DNA of 6,756 nucleotides from an uncultured Planctomycetaceae bacterium (lineage in GTDB: Bacteria; Planctomycetota; Planctomycetia; Pirellulales; Lacipirellulaceae), in assembly GCA_937860165.1 (NCBI GenBank), contig CALMBE010000580.1, forward strand, positions 1-6,756, read 5' to 3'. Below the pieces are notes generated by a model. It was not told where the DNA came from and did no database searches. It saw only the letters and a list, made by a program, of their open reading frames with translations. Below, one piece after another: positions 1 to 6,728 of this stretch. Numbering within the stretch: the first letter of the stretch is position 1; every line of letters begins with the position of its first letter. The position numbers and the translations under genes were made by a program.

Positions 1-659
1 ACATGCGCTAGCTCGTGCATCAACGTAAACGTCTGTCGACTGTTAGAGTCTTTTTTGACCACGATCACTGGAGAAGTCGTGTGATAAAGAGTAATGCCAC
101 ACGTAGGATCATCTTGTGGTATCTGCCATTTACCGTTGTAGCCACTGCTTCGGAAAACTAGGACGCCTTTGTTTTCTAACGCTTGGCGAAAACTGTCGAA
201 GTTATTCTTTTCAGGCACAGCTAACCACTGTCGTGAGATTTCGGCTGCACGCCTCAAGTCGTGAGATGGAAGTCGCGGTGGAGAAAACCGTAACTGTTCC
301 GCATCGCTAAGTTCTTCACGAAGACTTAGGTAAACTTCACGCTGCTTTTCAATTCGCTCAATCAAAGCTTTGAGCCTGGCAGACAATTCGGGCTTTTGGT
401 TTGCAATGGTGCGGAACTGAGGTGTATAAACACGCTCTTGTTTGGCTGCTTCAGATTCGAGGAAGAAGAGTACTCCTCGATTGAAATAGTCCGCCAACTT
501 GCGAAGCTGATTAAAGGTAATACCTCCCTGACCCCTCATCAGTTGCTTGAAACGGTCATTGGCAATGCCGACATCAGAGATAAGTTCCTCGGTTGAAATG
601 CCGCGGTCGTCACAGCACCACCTAATTCGTTCAGGATTGATAAACTGAATGTATTCCAT
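1..659 (-). CDS. HTH-domain ImmA/IrrE-type zinc metallopeptidase, C-terminus beyond window
   Basis: A reading frame open from ATG at 659 to the left edge encodes the first 219 residues of a longer protein; no stop lies in the window. An in-frame TAA at 663-665, two codons upstream, makes 659 the most upstream possible ATG. Residues about 7-68 (starting INPERIRW) resemble the degenerate helix-turn-helix that opens long COG2856/DUF955 proteins. A charged helical linker follows (about 88-120), then the start of the peptidase fold. The visible part ends on HELAH (215-219), the HExxH zinc motif, preceded by QTFTLM as usual in this family. Family members cleave repressor-type proteins (ImmA, IrrE) or act as antitoxin-like regulators, often beside a PIN-like toxin; any such partner would lie to the left. 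The gene starts 63 bases after cysNC, has no clear Shine-Dalgarno sequence and is less GC-rich than cysNC. Family call firm; substrate unknown. Confidence 0.85.
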   Translation of the reverse strand, partial: MEYIQFINPERIRWCCDDRGISTEELISDVGIANDRFKQLMRGQGGITFNQLRKLADYFNRGVLFFLESEAAKQERVYTPQFRTIANQKPELSARLKALIERIEKQREVYLSLREELSDAEQLRFSPPRLPSHDLRRAAEISRQWLAVPEKNNFDSFRQALENKGVLVFRSSGYNGKWQIPQDDPTCGITLYHTTSPVIVVKKDSNSRQTFTLMHELAH

Positions 660-722
660 AGTTTATTGTAAAAACGGTTGGCCCTGTCGATGGCTACGCA
701 ACTTACTGCAAGACCTCTCCAC
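660..722 (-). promoter_or_regulatory. Short spacer before the peptidase gene, possible weak promoter
   Basis: The 63-base gap between cysNC and the peptidase gene reads, on the minus strand, TACAAT (665-670) close to the ATG, with a TCGACA (685-690) 14 bases upstream of it. The hexamers resemble -10 and -35 boxes, but the spacing is shorter than the usual 16-18. If the TACAAT is used, transcription would begin at or next to the ATG and the message would be nearly leaderless, which fits the lack of a Shine-Dalgarno sequence. Read-through from cysNC is equally possible, and I see no terminator hairpin with a T-run here. Confidence 0.2.
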
Positions 723-2657
723 TCACCCCAGAACAATCCCCCGCTTTTTCAGCAGTTGCACGATCTTGTCGACGCACTCGTCCACAGTCAATTCGTGCGT
801 AGCTAGAACCAAGTCGGCATTGTCGGGAGTTTCGTAGGTGGCGCTCACGCCGGGGAAGTTGGCGATGTCGCCCGCATCGGCGGCACCGTAGAGGCCCTCT
901 TGATCGCGCTGGCGGCAGACTTCGAGGGGCGCATCGAGATAGACCAGCAAAAACTTATCATGGCCCACCACATCGGCTGCCTTGTTGCGGACATCGGCTT
1001 GTGGGGCCAAAAACGCGGCGATGCAAATCAACCCGGATTCGTTCATGAGTTTGGCGACTTCGGCGCTGCGGCGCAAGTTTTCGCTGCGGTCGTCCACCGA
1101 GAACCCCAGATCGCGGCTGATGCCGCGGCGCATGTTCTGCCCGTCGAGCACGCAGACTGCCCGGCCCATGTCGAAGAGTTTGCGTTCGAGGGCGTAAGCG
1201 ATGGTCGATTTACCGGCCCCCGCCAAGCCCGTGAGCAGCAGGGTGGCGGGTTGTTGCTCAAAGCGTCCGGCCCGTTCGGCAGCGGACACATTGCTCTGCT
1301 CGACTTGCAGCCGCTCATCGACCTCGTCATCCCAGTGATCACGATCAGCGGCAGAAGTCCGTTCGAGGATCATTCCCGCACCGACGGTGACATTCGTGAT
1401 GCGATCGACCACGATAAACGCCCCCGTGCCGCGATTGCCCCGATAGCCATCGAAGGCAATCAGCTGGTTAAGCCGCACTTGGCAGCGGCCGATCTCGTTG
1501 AGCGAGAGTTGTTCCGTGTCCTGCCGATGGAGCGTGTTCACATCGATGCGGTAACGAATCCCGGCGATGCTGCCGGGGACCATCTTGGTTGTTTGTTTGA
1601 ATAAATACTGCTTGCCGGGGAGCAAGGGTTCCTCGGCCATCCAGACAATGGTCGCATCGAAGGCCTCGGCGACGGTGGGGACATTGTCGGGGCGGACGAG
1701 CATGTCGCCGCGGCTGACATCGATTTCGTCTTCGAGTGTGAGCGTCACCGCCATGGGTGTGAACGCCTCTTCGATATCGCCATCGTAGGTCACGATCGAC
1801 TTCACGCGGCTCGTTTTTCGGGAGGGAAGGGCCATCACTTGGTCGCCCCGTTTGATTTTTCCCGAAGCGATTGTGCCGCAGAATCCACGGAAGTCCAGGT
1901 GCGGGCGATTCACGAACTGCACGGGATAGCGGAAGTCGATGAAATTGCGGTCCGAGGCGATATGCACATTCTCCAAATGGTGCATCACCGTGGAGCCTTC
2001 GTACCAGGGCATGTTTGGGCTGTGCTCGACAAGGTTGTCCCCCTGCAGGGCACTCAAGGGGATAAAGTGCTGGTCGACCATGTCCAGCCGCGTGGCAAAA
2101 TCGCGGTAGTCTTGTTTGATCTGGTCGAACACTTCCTGGGAATAACCGACCAAGTCCATTTTGTTGACGGCCACCAGAACGTGTTTGATTCCCAGGAGCG
2201 ACACGATAAACGAATGCCGCTTGGTTTGGGTCATCACACCATGTCGGGCGTCGATGAGGATGATCGCCAGGTCGCAGGTGCTCGCCCCGGTGGCCATGTT
2301 GCGGGTGTACTGCTCGTGGCCTGGGCAGTCGGCGATGATAAACTTCCGCTTCGCCGTGGAAAAATAGCGATACGCCACGTCGATGGTAATTCCCTGTTCC
2401 CGCTCGGCCTTGAGACCATCGGTCAGCAGGGCAGGGTCAAATCCACCGCCAGTCGTGCCATGGGTGGCGGAGTCTTTCTGAATCGCGGCGAGCTGATCCT
2501 CGTAGATCATCTTGGTTTCGTAGAGCAGCTTGCCGATGAGCGTGCTCTTGCCATCGTCGACGCTGCCACAAGTGAGAAAGCGCAGCATCTCCTTGTGCTC
2601 ATGCTGCTTGAGATAGGCGTCGATATCGGTGGCAATCAGTTCGGATTGGTGGGACAT
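723..2657 (-). CDS. cysNC: Bifunctional sulfate adenylyltransferase subunit 1 / adenylylsulfate kinase (CysN-CysC fusion)
   Basis: A 644-residue fusion. Residues 1 to about 430 form the CysN GTPase, which drives sulfate adenylation together with CysD: G1 GSVDDGKST (31-39), switch region with EREQGITID (85-93), G3 DCPGH (110-114), G4 NKMD (165-168), SAL (202-204), then EF-Tu-like beta-barrel domains. Residues about 468-644 form APS kinase, which phosphorylates APS to PAPS: P-loop GLAGAGKST (477-485), DGQNMRRG (505-512), [13 protein letters not shown] (519-531) and [10 protein letters not shown] near 600. The serine that carries the phosphoryl group in E. coli-type CysC appears as Ala551 (FLAP). 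I chose ATG 2657 ([13 protein letters not shown]) because it fits the family N-terminus; an in-frame ATG at 2723 adds 22 atypical residues and overlaps the upstream gene. There is no Shine-Dalgarno sequence before 2657, only a C-run. It follows DUF5615 by 47 bases. Very likely functional in cytoplasmic sulfate activation. Confidence 0.95.
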   Translation of the reverse strand: MSHQSELIATDIDAYLKQHEHKEMLRFLTCGSVDDGKSTLIGKLLYETKMIYEDQLAAIQKDSATHGTTGGGFDPALLTDGLKAEREQGITIDVAYRYFSTAKRKFIIADCPGHEQYTRNMATGASTCDLAIILIDARHGVMTQTKRHSFIVSLLGIKHVLVAVNKMDLVGYSQEVFDQIKQDYRDFATRLDMVDQHFIPLSALQGDNLVEHSPNMPWYEGSTVMHHLENVHIASDRNFIDFRYPVQFVNRPHLDFRGFCGTIASGKIKRGDQVMALPSRKTSRVKSIVTYDGDIEEAFTPMAVTLTLEDEIDVSRGDMLVRPDNVPTVAEAFDATIVWMAEEPLLPGKQYLFKQTTKMVPGSIAGIRYRIDVNTLHRQDTEQLSLNEIGRCQVRLNQLIAFDGYRGNRGTGAFIVVDRITNVTVGAGMILERTSAADRDHWDDEVDERLQVEQSNVSAAERAGRFEQQPATLLLTGLAGAGKSTIAYALERKLFDMGRAVCVLDGQNMRRGISRDLGFSVDDRSENLRRSAEVAKLMNESGLICIAAFLAPQADVRNKAADVVGHDKFLLVYLDAPLEVCRQRDQEGLYGAADAGDIANFPGVSATYETPDNADLVLATHELTVDECVDKIVQLLKKRGIVLG

Positions 2658-2704
2658 GGAAGGGGGGTTCTGGTTAGTTTCGCAAGAAAGATAAAAGCTT
2701 GTGG

Positions 2705-3034
2705 TCAGAGATACTCCAGACATCTGTGCATTTCTTCAGGCATCATGCACTCGGCAACGATCCGCAATGCGTCAGCGAATTCATGAATTGTGTACTTGTC
2801 GCGATGGCAAAAGCAGATGCCAAAGCTTTCGCGTGAGACCAAGTTGGAGTGGGTAAATCCCGCGTCGCAAGTGACCAGTATTCTCCCCTGCGAACCCGCA
2901 AAAGACAACTGGGATTCATCAGATTCGCCTAAGAGTCCAACGTCTTGGGTAGTCGTCACGCCGATAGCATATTGTCGCAGAATCTCAGCAACGATAGGCG
3001 AGATGTGCTCGTCAAGATGAAATCGAACCGCCAT
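2705..3034 (-). CDS. DUF5615 (COG4634) PIN-like protein, putative toxin of a toxin-antitoxin pair
   Basis: This 109-residue protein matches the DUF5615 PIN-like family over its full usual length. It opens with [11 protein letters not shown], where Asp8-Glu9 is the first acidic site. [14 protein letters not shown] (27-40) carries Asp31 and Asp39, and [10 protein letters not shown] (51-60) carries Asp57. Known family logic makes it a candidate metal-dependent RNase toxin, paired with a DUF433 antitoxin. The upstream gene is exactly such a protein and overlaps it by 23 bases, which suggests translational coupling. A good Shine-Dalgarno sequence (AGGAAGG, 3038-3044) inside the end of the DUF433 gene supports the ATG at 3034. 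The stop is 47 bases before cysNC. Toxicity is inferred from family and partner, not shown by the sequence. Confidence 0.85.
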   Translation of the reverse strand: MAVRFHLDEHISPIVAEILRQYAIGVTTTQDVGLLGESDESQLSFAGSQGRILVTCDAGFTHSNLVSRESFGICFCHRDKYTIHEFADALRIVAECMMPEEMHRCLEYL

Positions 3035-3353
3035 CGGCCTTCCTGCGCCTGATGGCTTCGGGCAGTTTTGGAGGATACTTCCTCAGGGCCTCTTGGGCCG
3101 CCTCTTCCTCCCGTTTGATTTGCTCCTGAACGAGTGCTTCGTTGTCCCAATAGTACGTCATGGCAGCATACACATCGGCCAATTTAAGATGGGGGAACTC
3201 CTCGACGATCTGCTGGGCAGACTTACCCTGCTGGACGTGCCAAGCATACACATCCATGACTCGAATGCGCGTACCAGCGATGACTGCCTTCACGCCATGA
3301 AGTGCGCTGGGCATCATCTCGATATGTTGGGTAACGACTGAACTCATACTCAT
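3012..3353 (-). CDS. DUF433 (COG2442) protein, putative antitoxin
   Basis: A 113-residue DUF433 protein. The hallmark KAVIAGTRIRVMDVYAW (22-38) is followed by GKSAQQIVEEFPHLKLADVYAAMTYYWDN (43-71), which is the small winged-helix-like core of the family. A charged tail follows (about 78-105, rich in Glu, Lys and Arg), a plausible toxin-binding arm. Such proteins are predicted antitoxins and DNA-binding autoregulators of DUF5615 partners. The gene starts 17 bases after the cysD stop; the only upstream purine match is GGTAG (3357-3361), so translation may rely on coupling to cysD. A second ATG two codons in (3347) is an equally plausible start. A run of Gly-Ser-Ile-Ser-Ser closes the protein, in the stretch overlapping the toxin gene. 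Confidence 0.85.
   Translation of the reverse strand: MSMSSVVTQHIEMMPSALHGVKAVIAGTRIRVMDVYAWHVQQGKSAQQIVEEFPHLKLADVYAAMTYYWDNEALVQEQIKREEEAAQEALRKYPPKLPEAIRRRKADGGSISS
3038..3044 (-). promoter_or_regulatory. Shine-Dalgarno sequence for the DUF5615 gene
   Basis: AGGAAGG on the minus strand lies inside the DUF433 coding region; its AGGA core sits six bases before the DUF5615 ATG at 3034. It is the best ribosome-binding match on this strand and fixes the start of the toxin-type gene. cysD and cysNC lack anything comparable. Confidence 0.7.
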
Positions 3354-3370
3354 ATTCTACCACAGGTTTC

Positions 3371-4282
3371 CTAGAAATAGCCTTCTTTTTTCTTTTCTTC
3401 CATCGAGCCCGACTGGTCGTGGTCGATCACGCGGCCTTGGCGCTCGCTCGTGGTGGTGAGGAGCATTTCTTGGATGATTTCTGGCAATGTCGTTGCGACC
3501 GATTCGACGGCCCCCGTGAGGGGATAGCAACCCAGCGTGCGGAAGCGAACCATGCGCTGTTCGATTTTATCGCCAGGTTCGAGGGGCATGCGGTCATCGT
3601 CGACCATGATCAGCACGCCATCCTTCTCGATCACAGGGCGTTTGGCGGCGAAATAGAGCGGCACGATGGGGATTTTTTCCAGGTGGATGTACTGCCAAAC
3701 ATCAAGCTCGGTCCAGTTCGAGAGAGGAAACACGCGGATGCTTTCCCCCTTGTGGACCTTGCCGTTGTACAGGTTCCACAGCTCGGGTCGCTGATTCTTG
3801 GGATCCCAGCGATGGTGTTTGTCACGGAAGGAATAAACACGTTCCTTGGCACGCGATTTTTCCTCGTCGCGGCGGGCACCACCAAACGCGGCATCGAACT
3901 TGTACTTGTTGAGCGCCTGCTTGAGGGCCTGCGTTTTCATGACATCCGTGTGGACTTGGCTCCCATGGGTAAAGGGGCCGATGCCTTGGCTCACCCCTTC
4001 TTCGTTGATGTAGACAATCAGGTCCCAGCCCAGTTGCTCGCGGATGAGTTGTTCGCGGAATGCGATCATCTCGCGGAACTTCCAAGTAGTGTCCACGTGC
4101 ATTAATGGAAATGGAGGCTTGGCAGGATAAAATGCCTTTTCTGCCAGCCGGACCATGACCGAGGAATCTTTTCCGATCGAATACAGCATGACCGGGTTCT
4201 CAAACTCGGCGGCAACTTCGCGGATGATGTGGATGCTCTCGGCTTCGAGCTGTTTGAGATGCGTGAGATTGTACGAAGTCAT
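3371..4282 (-). CDS. cysD: Sulfate adenylyltransferase subunit 2
   Basis: A 303-residue protein, the usual CysD length. CysD is the catalytic, ATP-pyrophosphatase-type subunit that forms APS from sulfate and ATP in complex with the CysN GTPase. The PP-loop is SIGKDS (35-40). [15 protein letters not shown] (134-148) is the conserved family block. [15 protein letters not shown] (185-199), [13 protein letters not shown] (249-261) and the terminal [12 protein letters not shown] (292-303) are all intact. The ATG at 4282 gives the canonical N-terminus [19 protein letters not shown]. No Shine-Dalgarno sequence is visible; seven C residues lie just upstream of the start. It is the first gene of the minus-strand run, and its usual partner cysN follows only after the DUF433/DUF5615 pair. 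The product acts in the cytoplasm. Confidence 0.97.
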   Translation of the reverse strand: MTSYNLTHLKQLEAESIHIIREVAAEFENPVMLYSIGKDSSVMVRLAEKAFYPAKPPFPLMHVDTTWKFREMIAFREQLIREQLGWDLIVYINEEGVSQGIGPFTHGSQVHTDVMKTQALKQALNKYKFDAAFGGARRDEEKSRAKERVYSFRDKHHRWDPKNQRPELWNLYNGKVHKGESIRVFPLSNWTELDVWQYIHLEKIPIVPLYFAAKRPVIEKDGVLIMVDDDRMPLEPGDKIEQRMVRFRTLGCYPLTGAVESVATTLPEIIQEMLLTTTSERQGRVIDHDQSGSMEEKKKEGYF

Positions 4283-4751
4283 TGGGGGGGTCTTAGGGTA
4301 CGAAGGGAGCCTGGAGGGAGGTGTCGAGCCGGGAGTGGCCTTTATCGTCGAATGCCGTGAAAAATCCGCAAAACCAGCAGTTTAGGTGTGAAAGGGCAGG
4401 AAAACAACTCGTACCCCACCTTTCGGGCGATCTTAGGGGTCGCGGACCCTCGGAATTACCCCGGTTTTCCGCACATTAGGATTCCACATTCTAATGACCA
4501 AACCATTGAATTCTCGGAATTCTGGCCGGATAATGGAGGTGTCGGCCAGTGTACGGTAGGCACCGAGATTTTCCGGGGGGAGAATTCGGGCGGATGGATT
4601 TCCGTGGGCTGCTGGGCCTTTATTCCGGAACAGTATTGCGACACAGAGCATCGGCTGAGTTTCTGCCAGCAATCGCACGAGGGCGACGCTGGCAGTGGGT
4701 TTGTGCGCTGGCTCTGTGCGGTCGCTAAATTAACAGCCCTAGGATTCATCA
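4283..4751. other. Divergent intergenic region between cysD and the PEP-CTERM protein gene
   Basis: These 469 bases separate two divergent genes and should hold both promoters. Towards cysD, the minus strand has GATAAA (4340s) 19 bases after TTGCGG, a poor sigma-70 match. Towards the plus gene, TTGTGC (4701-4706) and TAAATT (4726-4731) are 19 bases apart, also poor. Small palindromic features are CATTAG (4474-4479) with CTAATG (4491-4496), and two GAATTC sites three bases apart (4508-4522); either could be a protein-binding site, but each is short enough to be chance. AGGA at 4741-4744, seven bases before the ATG at 4752, is a fair ribosome-binding site. The plus-strand frame 4388-4879 here looks non-genuine. 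No riboswitch or RNA gene recognised. Confidence 0.4.
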
Positions 4752-6443
4752 ATGCGTTTGCCCAAGAGAACATCTCGAGGCAGTTCCTTTTTTCTGGTGC
4801 GAACCTCGGCTTGGCTCCTGTTGGGGCTCTGCTGCTGGGGAGGAAACCTGCCGCTCGGGCACGGGCACTGGAAAGATGATGTCGACTACACGCGCCTGGC
4901 GACCATGCTAGGTTCGGCCCTTCCTCTGGGGGGAGGGGTGCCGATTGCGATGGTCGAGGCCCCGAATGTTGCTTCGCAGTATTTTCCCGATATCAACTCC
5001 GTCGAGTTTTCGGCAATGACCGACCCACTCATGACGGTCGTCACTTTCACGGATGGCAGTGGAGGGCAAGCCAACGGTTTTTCTAACCACGCCACCAATT
5101 TGGTGGCGGGCCAGTTCTTCGGCAACACGGGAAGTGTTGTACTGGGTGCCAATGCGGTGACGGTGTACGAAGCCGGGAGCTATCTGAACAATGTTCTCCA
5201 TACCCCCTCGGGTCCACTTCCCGAGACACAAAATTTTCGCGTGCAGAATTTTAGTTGGGTTGGAAGTTACGACAACACCCCCCTCGATCCCCCGACGGCA
5301 ACGGAACTTGGTAACGATGTCAAAGCCTTGCGCCGCCTCGATTCGCTCATCGATCGCGACAACATCACCGCAGTTGTCGGCCTCAACAATGGCATCACGG
5401 CCATGCCTCGGCTATTGGCCCAAAGTTACAATTCCATTGCCGTGGGACGATTCGACGGACTGCACAGCACGGGTCTCACGGACATTGCCGATTATGGTCC
5501 AGGGCGGAGCAAACCCGAGATCGTAATCAACCAACTCACAACCAGTTCAGCCACGGCCTCGGTGAGTTCGATGGCAACTTTTCTGCATAGCGTGGTGACG
5601 GGTACCGATGCGGCTCAGAACGAAGTCGTCAAGGCGACGCTGCTCGCCGGGGCCACCAAGAATGAGTTCACCAGTTGGTCTCGAACCACCACCCAGCCCT
5701 TAGACAACACCTTCGGAGCCGGTGAAGGAAACATCTACAATAGCTATCTCATCACCCAGGGGGGGCAGTTCGCGGGCTCGAATTCGCCTAGTACCCCCGT
5801 GGGTTCGCACGGTTGGGATTACCAAACGATCAGCACGGGTGCCGCCAACGAGTTGAAATACAACTTTCATATCCCGGCGGGAAGCACAGCCCAAGAGTTC
5901 TCGATCATTCTCGCCTGGAATGTCGCCGTGCAAACACCCTTCAACACCCAGACCCTTTCCAACCTGGATATCAAGTTCACCAATTCCTTGGACCAGATTA
6001 TCGACCAGAGCATCAGCACGGTCGACAACGTGGAACATATTTATCTCACCAATCTCGCGGCGGGGGATTACACCCTCACGGTCTCGAACAACAGTATCAC
6101 CAGCCGTGACTTCGGGCTGGCTTGGCGGACCGCGACCTTGTTTGACAATTTCTCGGCAGACTTCGATGAAGATGGCGACGTCGATGGTCGTGATTTTCTC
6201 ACCTGGCAACGCGGCTACGGCAAGCTCCTCGGCGCCGCCCATGGCGAAGGGGATGCCGACGGCGATGGCGATGTCGATACCGACGACGTGCTGCTGTTCC
6301 AGGCCCAGTATTTGCCAGTGCTCAATACTCCCGCAGTCTTAGCAGTGGCCGTCCCCGAGCCAGGCACTCTCGCTCTGCTCACGGGCGGGATGTGTTTCTA
6401 CGTGCTCGGCAGGAGTCGATCCCGGACTTGCCGCAGGACGTAG
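4752..6443 (+). CDS. Secreted divergent subtilisin-like protein with dockerin-like repeats and PEP-CTERM signal
   Basis: A 563-residue exported protein. A basic start and hydrophobic stretch (about 11-30) form a signal peptide. Residues about 55-300 follow the order of an S8 subtilase: GGVPIAMVEA with Glu69 where catalytic Asp is expected, NHATNLVAG with His113, NFSWVG (166-171) like the usual NMSxG strand, VVGLNNG with probable oxyanion Asn213, SYNSIAVG, and TSSATASV with probable nucleophile Ser265. A beta-rich region (about 350-455) resembles a C-terminal jelly-roll or pre-peptidase domain. DFDEDGDVDGRDF (470-482) and DADGDGDVDTDD (501-512) are Ca-binding dockerin-like loops. VPEPGTLALL (534-543), a hydrophobic segment and an Arg-rich tail form a PEP-CTERM signal read by an exosortase, so the protein is probably processed and placed at the cell surface. 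AGGA precedes the ATG by seven bases. Export and sorting are firm; proteolytic activity is uncertain. Confidence 0.9.
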   Translation: MRLPKRTSRGSSFFLVRTSAWLLLGLCCWGGNLPLGHGHWKDDVDYTRLATMLGSALPLGGGVPIAMVEAPNVASQYFPDINSVEFSAMTDPLMTVVTFTDGSGGQANGFSNHATNLVAGQFFGNTGSVVLGANAVTVYEAGSYLNNVLHTPSGPLPETQNFRVQNFSWVGSYDNTPLDPPTATELGNDVKALRRLDSLIDRDNITAVVGLNNGITAMPRLLAQSYNSIAVGRFDGLHSTGLTDIADYGPGRSKPEIVINQLTTSSATASVSSMATFLHSVVTGTDAAQNEVVKATLLAGATKNEFTSWSRTTTQPLDNTFGAGEGNIYNSYLITQGGQFAGSNSPSTPVGSHGWDYQTISTGAANELKYNFHIPAGSTAQEFSIILAWNVAVQTPFNTQTLSNLDIKFTNSLDQIIDQSISTVDNVEHIYLTNLAAGDYTLTVSNNSITSRDFGLAWRTATLFDNFSADFDEDGDVDGRDFLTWQRGYGKLLGAAHGEGDADGDGDVDTDDVLLFQAQYLPVLNTPAVLAVAVPEPGTLALLTGGMCFYVLGRSRSRTCRRT

Positions 6444-6461
6444 GCTGGCGGTTAGTCTGTC

Positions 6462-6481
6462 ATTCCCGCGGAGGCGGGAAT
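6462..6481. repeat. REP-like hairpin (ATTCCCGC / GCGGGAAT)
   Basis: A perfect 8-base inverted repeat, ATTCCCGC and GCGGGAAT, with a 4-base loop. The wider context (CATTCCCGCGGAGGCGGGAA, then TCCAG) matches a palindrome type dispersed through many bacterial genomes, including the dRS3-type repeats of Neisseria; on the minus strand it reads in one frame as DSRLRGND, a familiar spurious peptide. Located 18 bases after a stop codon, it could stabilise the 3' end of the mRNA or help end transcription, but no T-run follows, so I do not call it an intrinsic terminator. Confidence 0.75.
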
Positions 6482-6560
6482 CCAGAATTCGCTCGCACCC
6501 ATCACAAGCCCCGATACGTTCTACGTCCATCGGAGCCACCGGGGTAATCACTTCTGTCAC

Positions 6561-6596
6561 ATGCCCACGACGGAGTACCGCCGTGGGCATGGCACC
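6561..6596 (-). repeat. Palindromic repeat element, copy 1 (inverted relative to copy 2)
   Basis: ATGCCCACG (6561-6569) pairs with CGTGGGCAT (6582-6590). After one A/C mismatch, CGG pairs with CCG around an AGTA loop, giving a 12-pair hairpin. The flank GGCACC (6591-6596) is also shared with copy 2: read on the minus strand this copy begins GGTGCCATGCCCACG, exactly as copy 2 begins on the plus strand. It has no T-run and no coding sense, and looks like a dispersed intergenic palindrome. Confidence 0.7.
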
Positions 6597-6728
6597 GGAA
6601 TAGGAACTACTGTTTAGGGGTATTTCCTTACGTGGCGTTTACAACATGCCAATGCAAATCACTCCGAGATACCTCTGCCAGTGTCGTGTTTCCCACAATC
6701 AACAGGGCCGATCAGTTTTTCACTTTGG

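Noticed and set aside
116..736. Small frames on the plus strand (116-310, 396-596) and minus strand (539-736)
   Set aside because: They are out-of-frame shadows of the ImmA/IrrE-type peptidase gene, which itself is open to the window edge.
900..1604. Plus-strand frame (234 codons) opposite the C-terminal half of cysNC
   Set aside because: Antisense to conserved CysN barrel and APS kinase sequence; no domain, no ribosome-binding site.
1839..2786. Long plus-strand frame (315 codons) opposite cysNC
   Set aside because: It is antisense to the well-conserved GTPase domain, and its translation shows no recognisable domain. Long antisense frames are expected in G+C-rich coding DNA.
3419..4105. Plus-strand frame (228 codons) opposite cysD
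   Set aside because: Mirror of a conserved gene on the other strand; the translation has no known features.
4508..4522. Paired GAATTC sites as an operator
   Set aside because: Each half is itself a 6-base palindrome that occurs often by chance, and no regulator binding such a site is evident nearby.
4824..4832. Possible lipoprotein lipobox around Cys27-Cys28 in the PEP-CTERM protein
   Set aside because: The residue before Cys27 is Leu, not Gly, Ala or Ser, so the lipobox consensus is not met; an ordinary signal peptide fits better.
4388..4879. Plus-strand frame (163 codons) in the divergent intergenic region
   Set aside because: It overlaps the first 128 bases of the PEP-CTERM gene in another frame, which would conflict with that gene's signal peptide region. 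The translation resembles nothing I know and has no clear ribosome-binding site.
6462..6481. Intrinsic terminator for the PEP-CTERM gene
   Set aside because: The hairpin is strong, but the bases that follow (TCCAGAATTC on plus) contain no T-run.
6339..6590. Minus-strand frame (83 codons) running through the repeats
   Set aside because: It reads through both palindromes and contains the typical spurious REP translation DSRLRGND, then overlaps the PEP-CTERM coding end.
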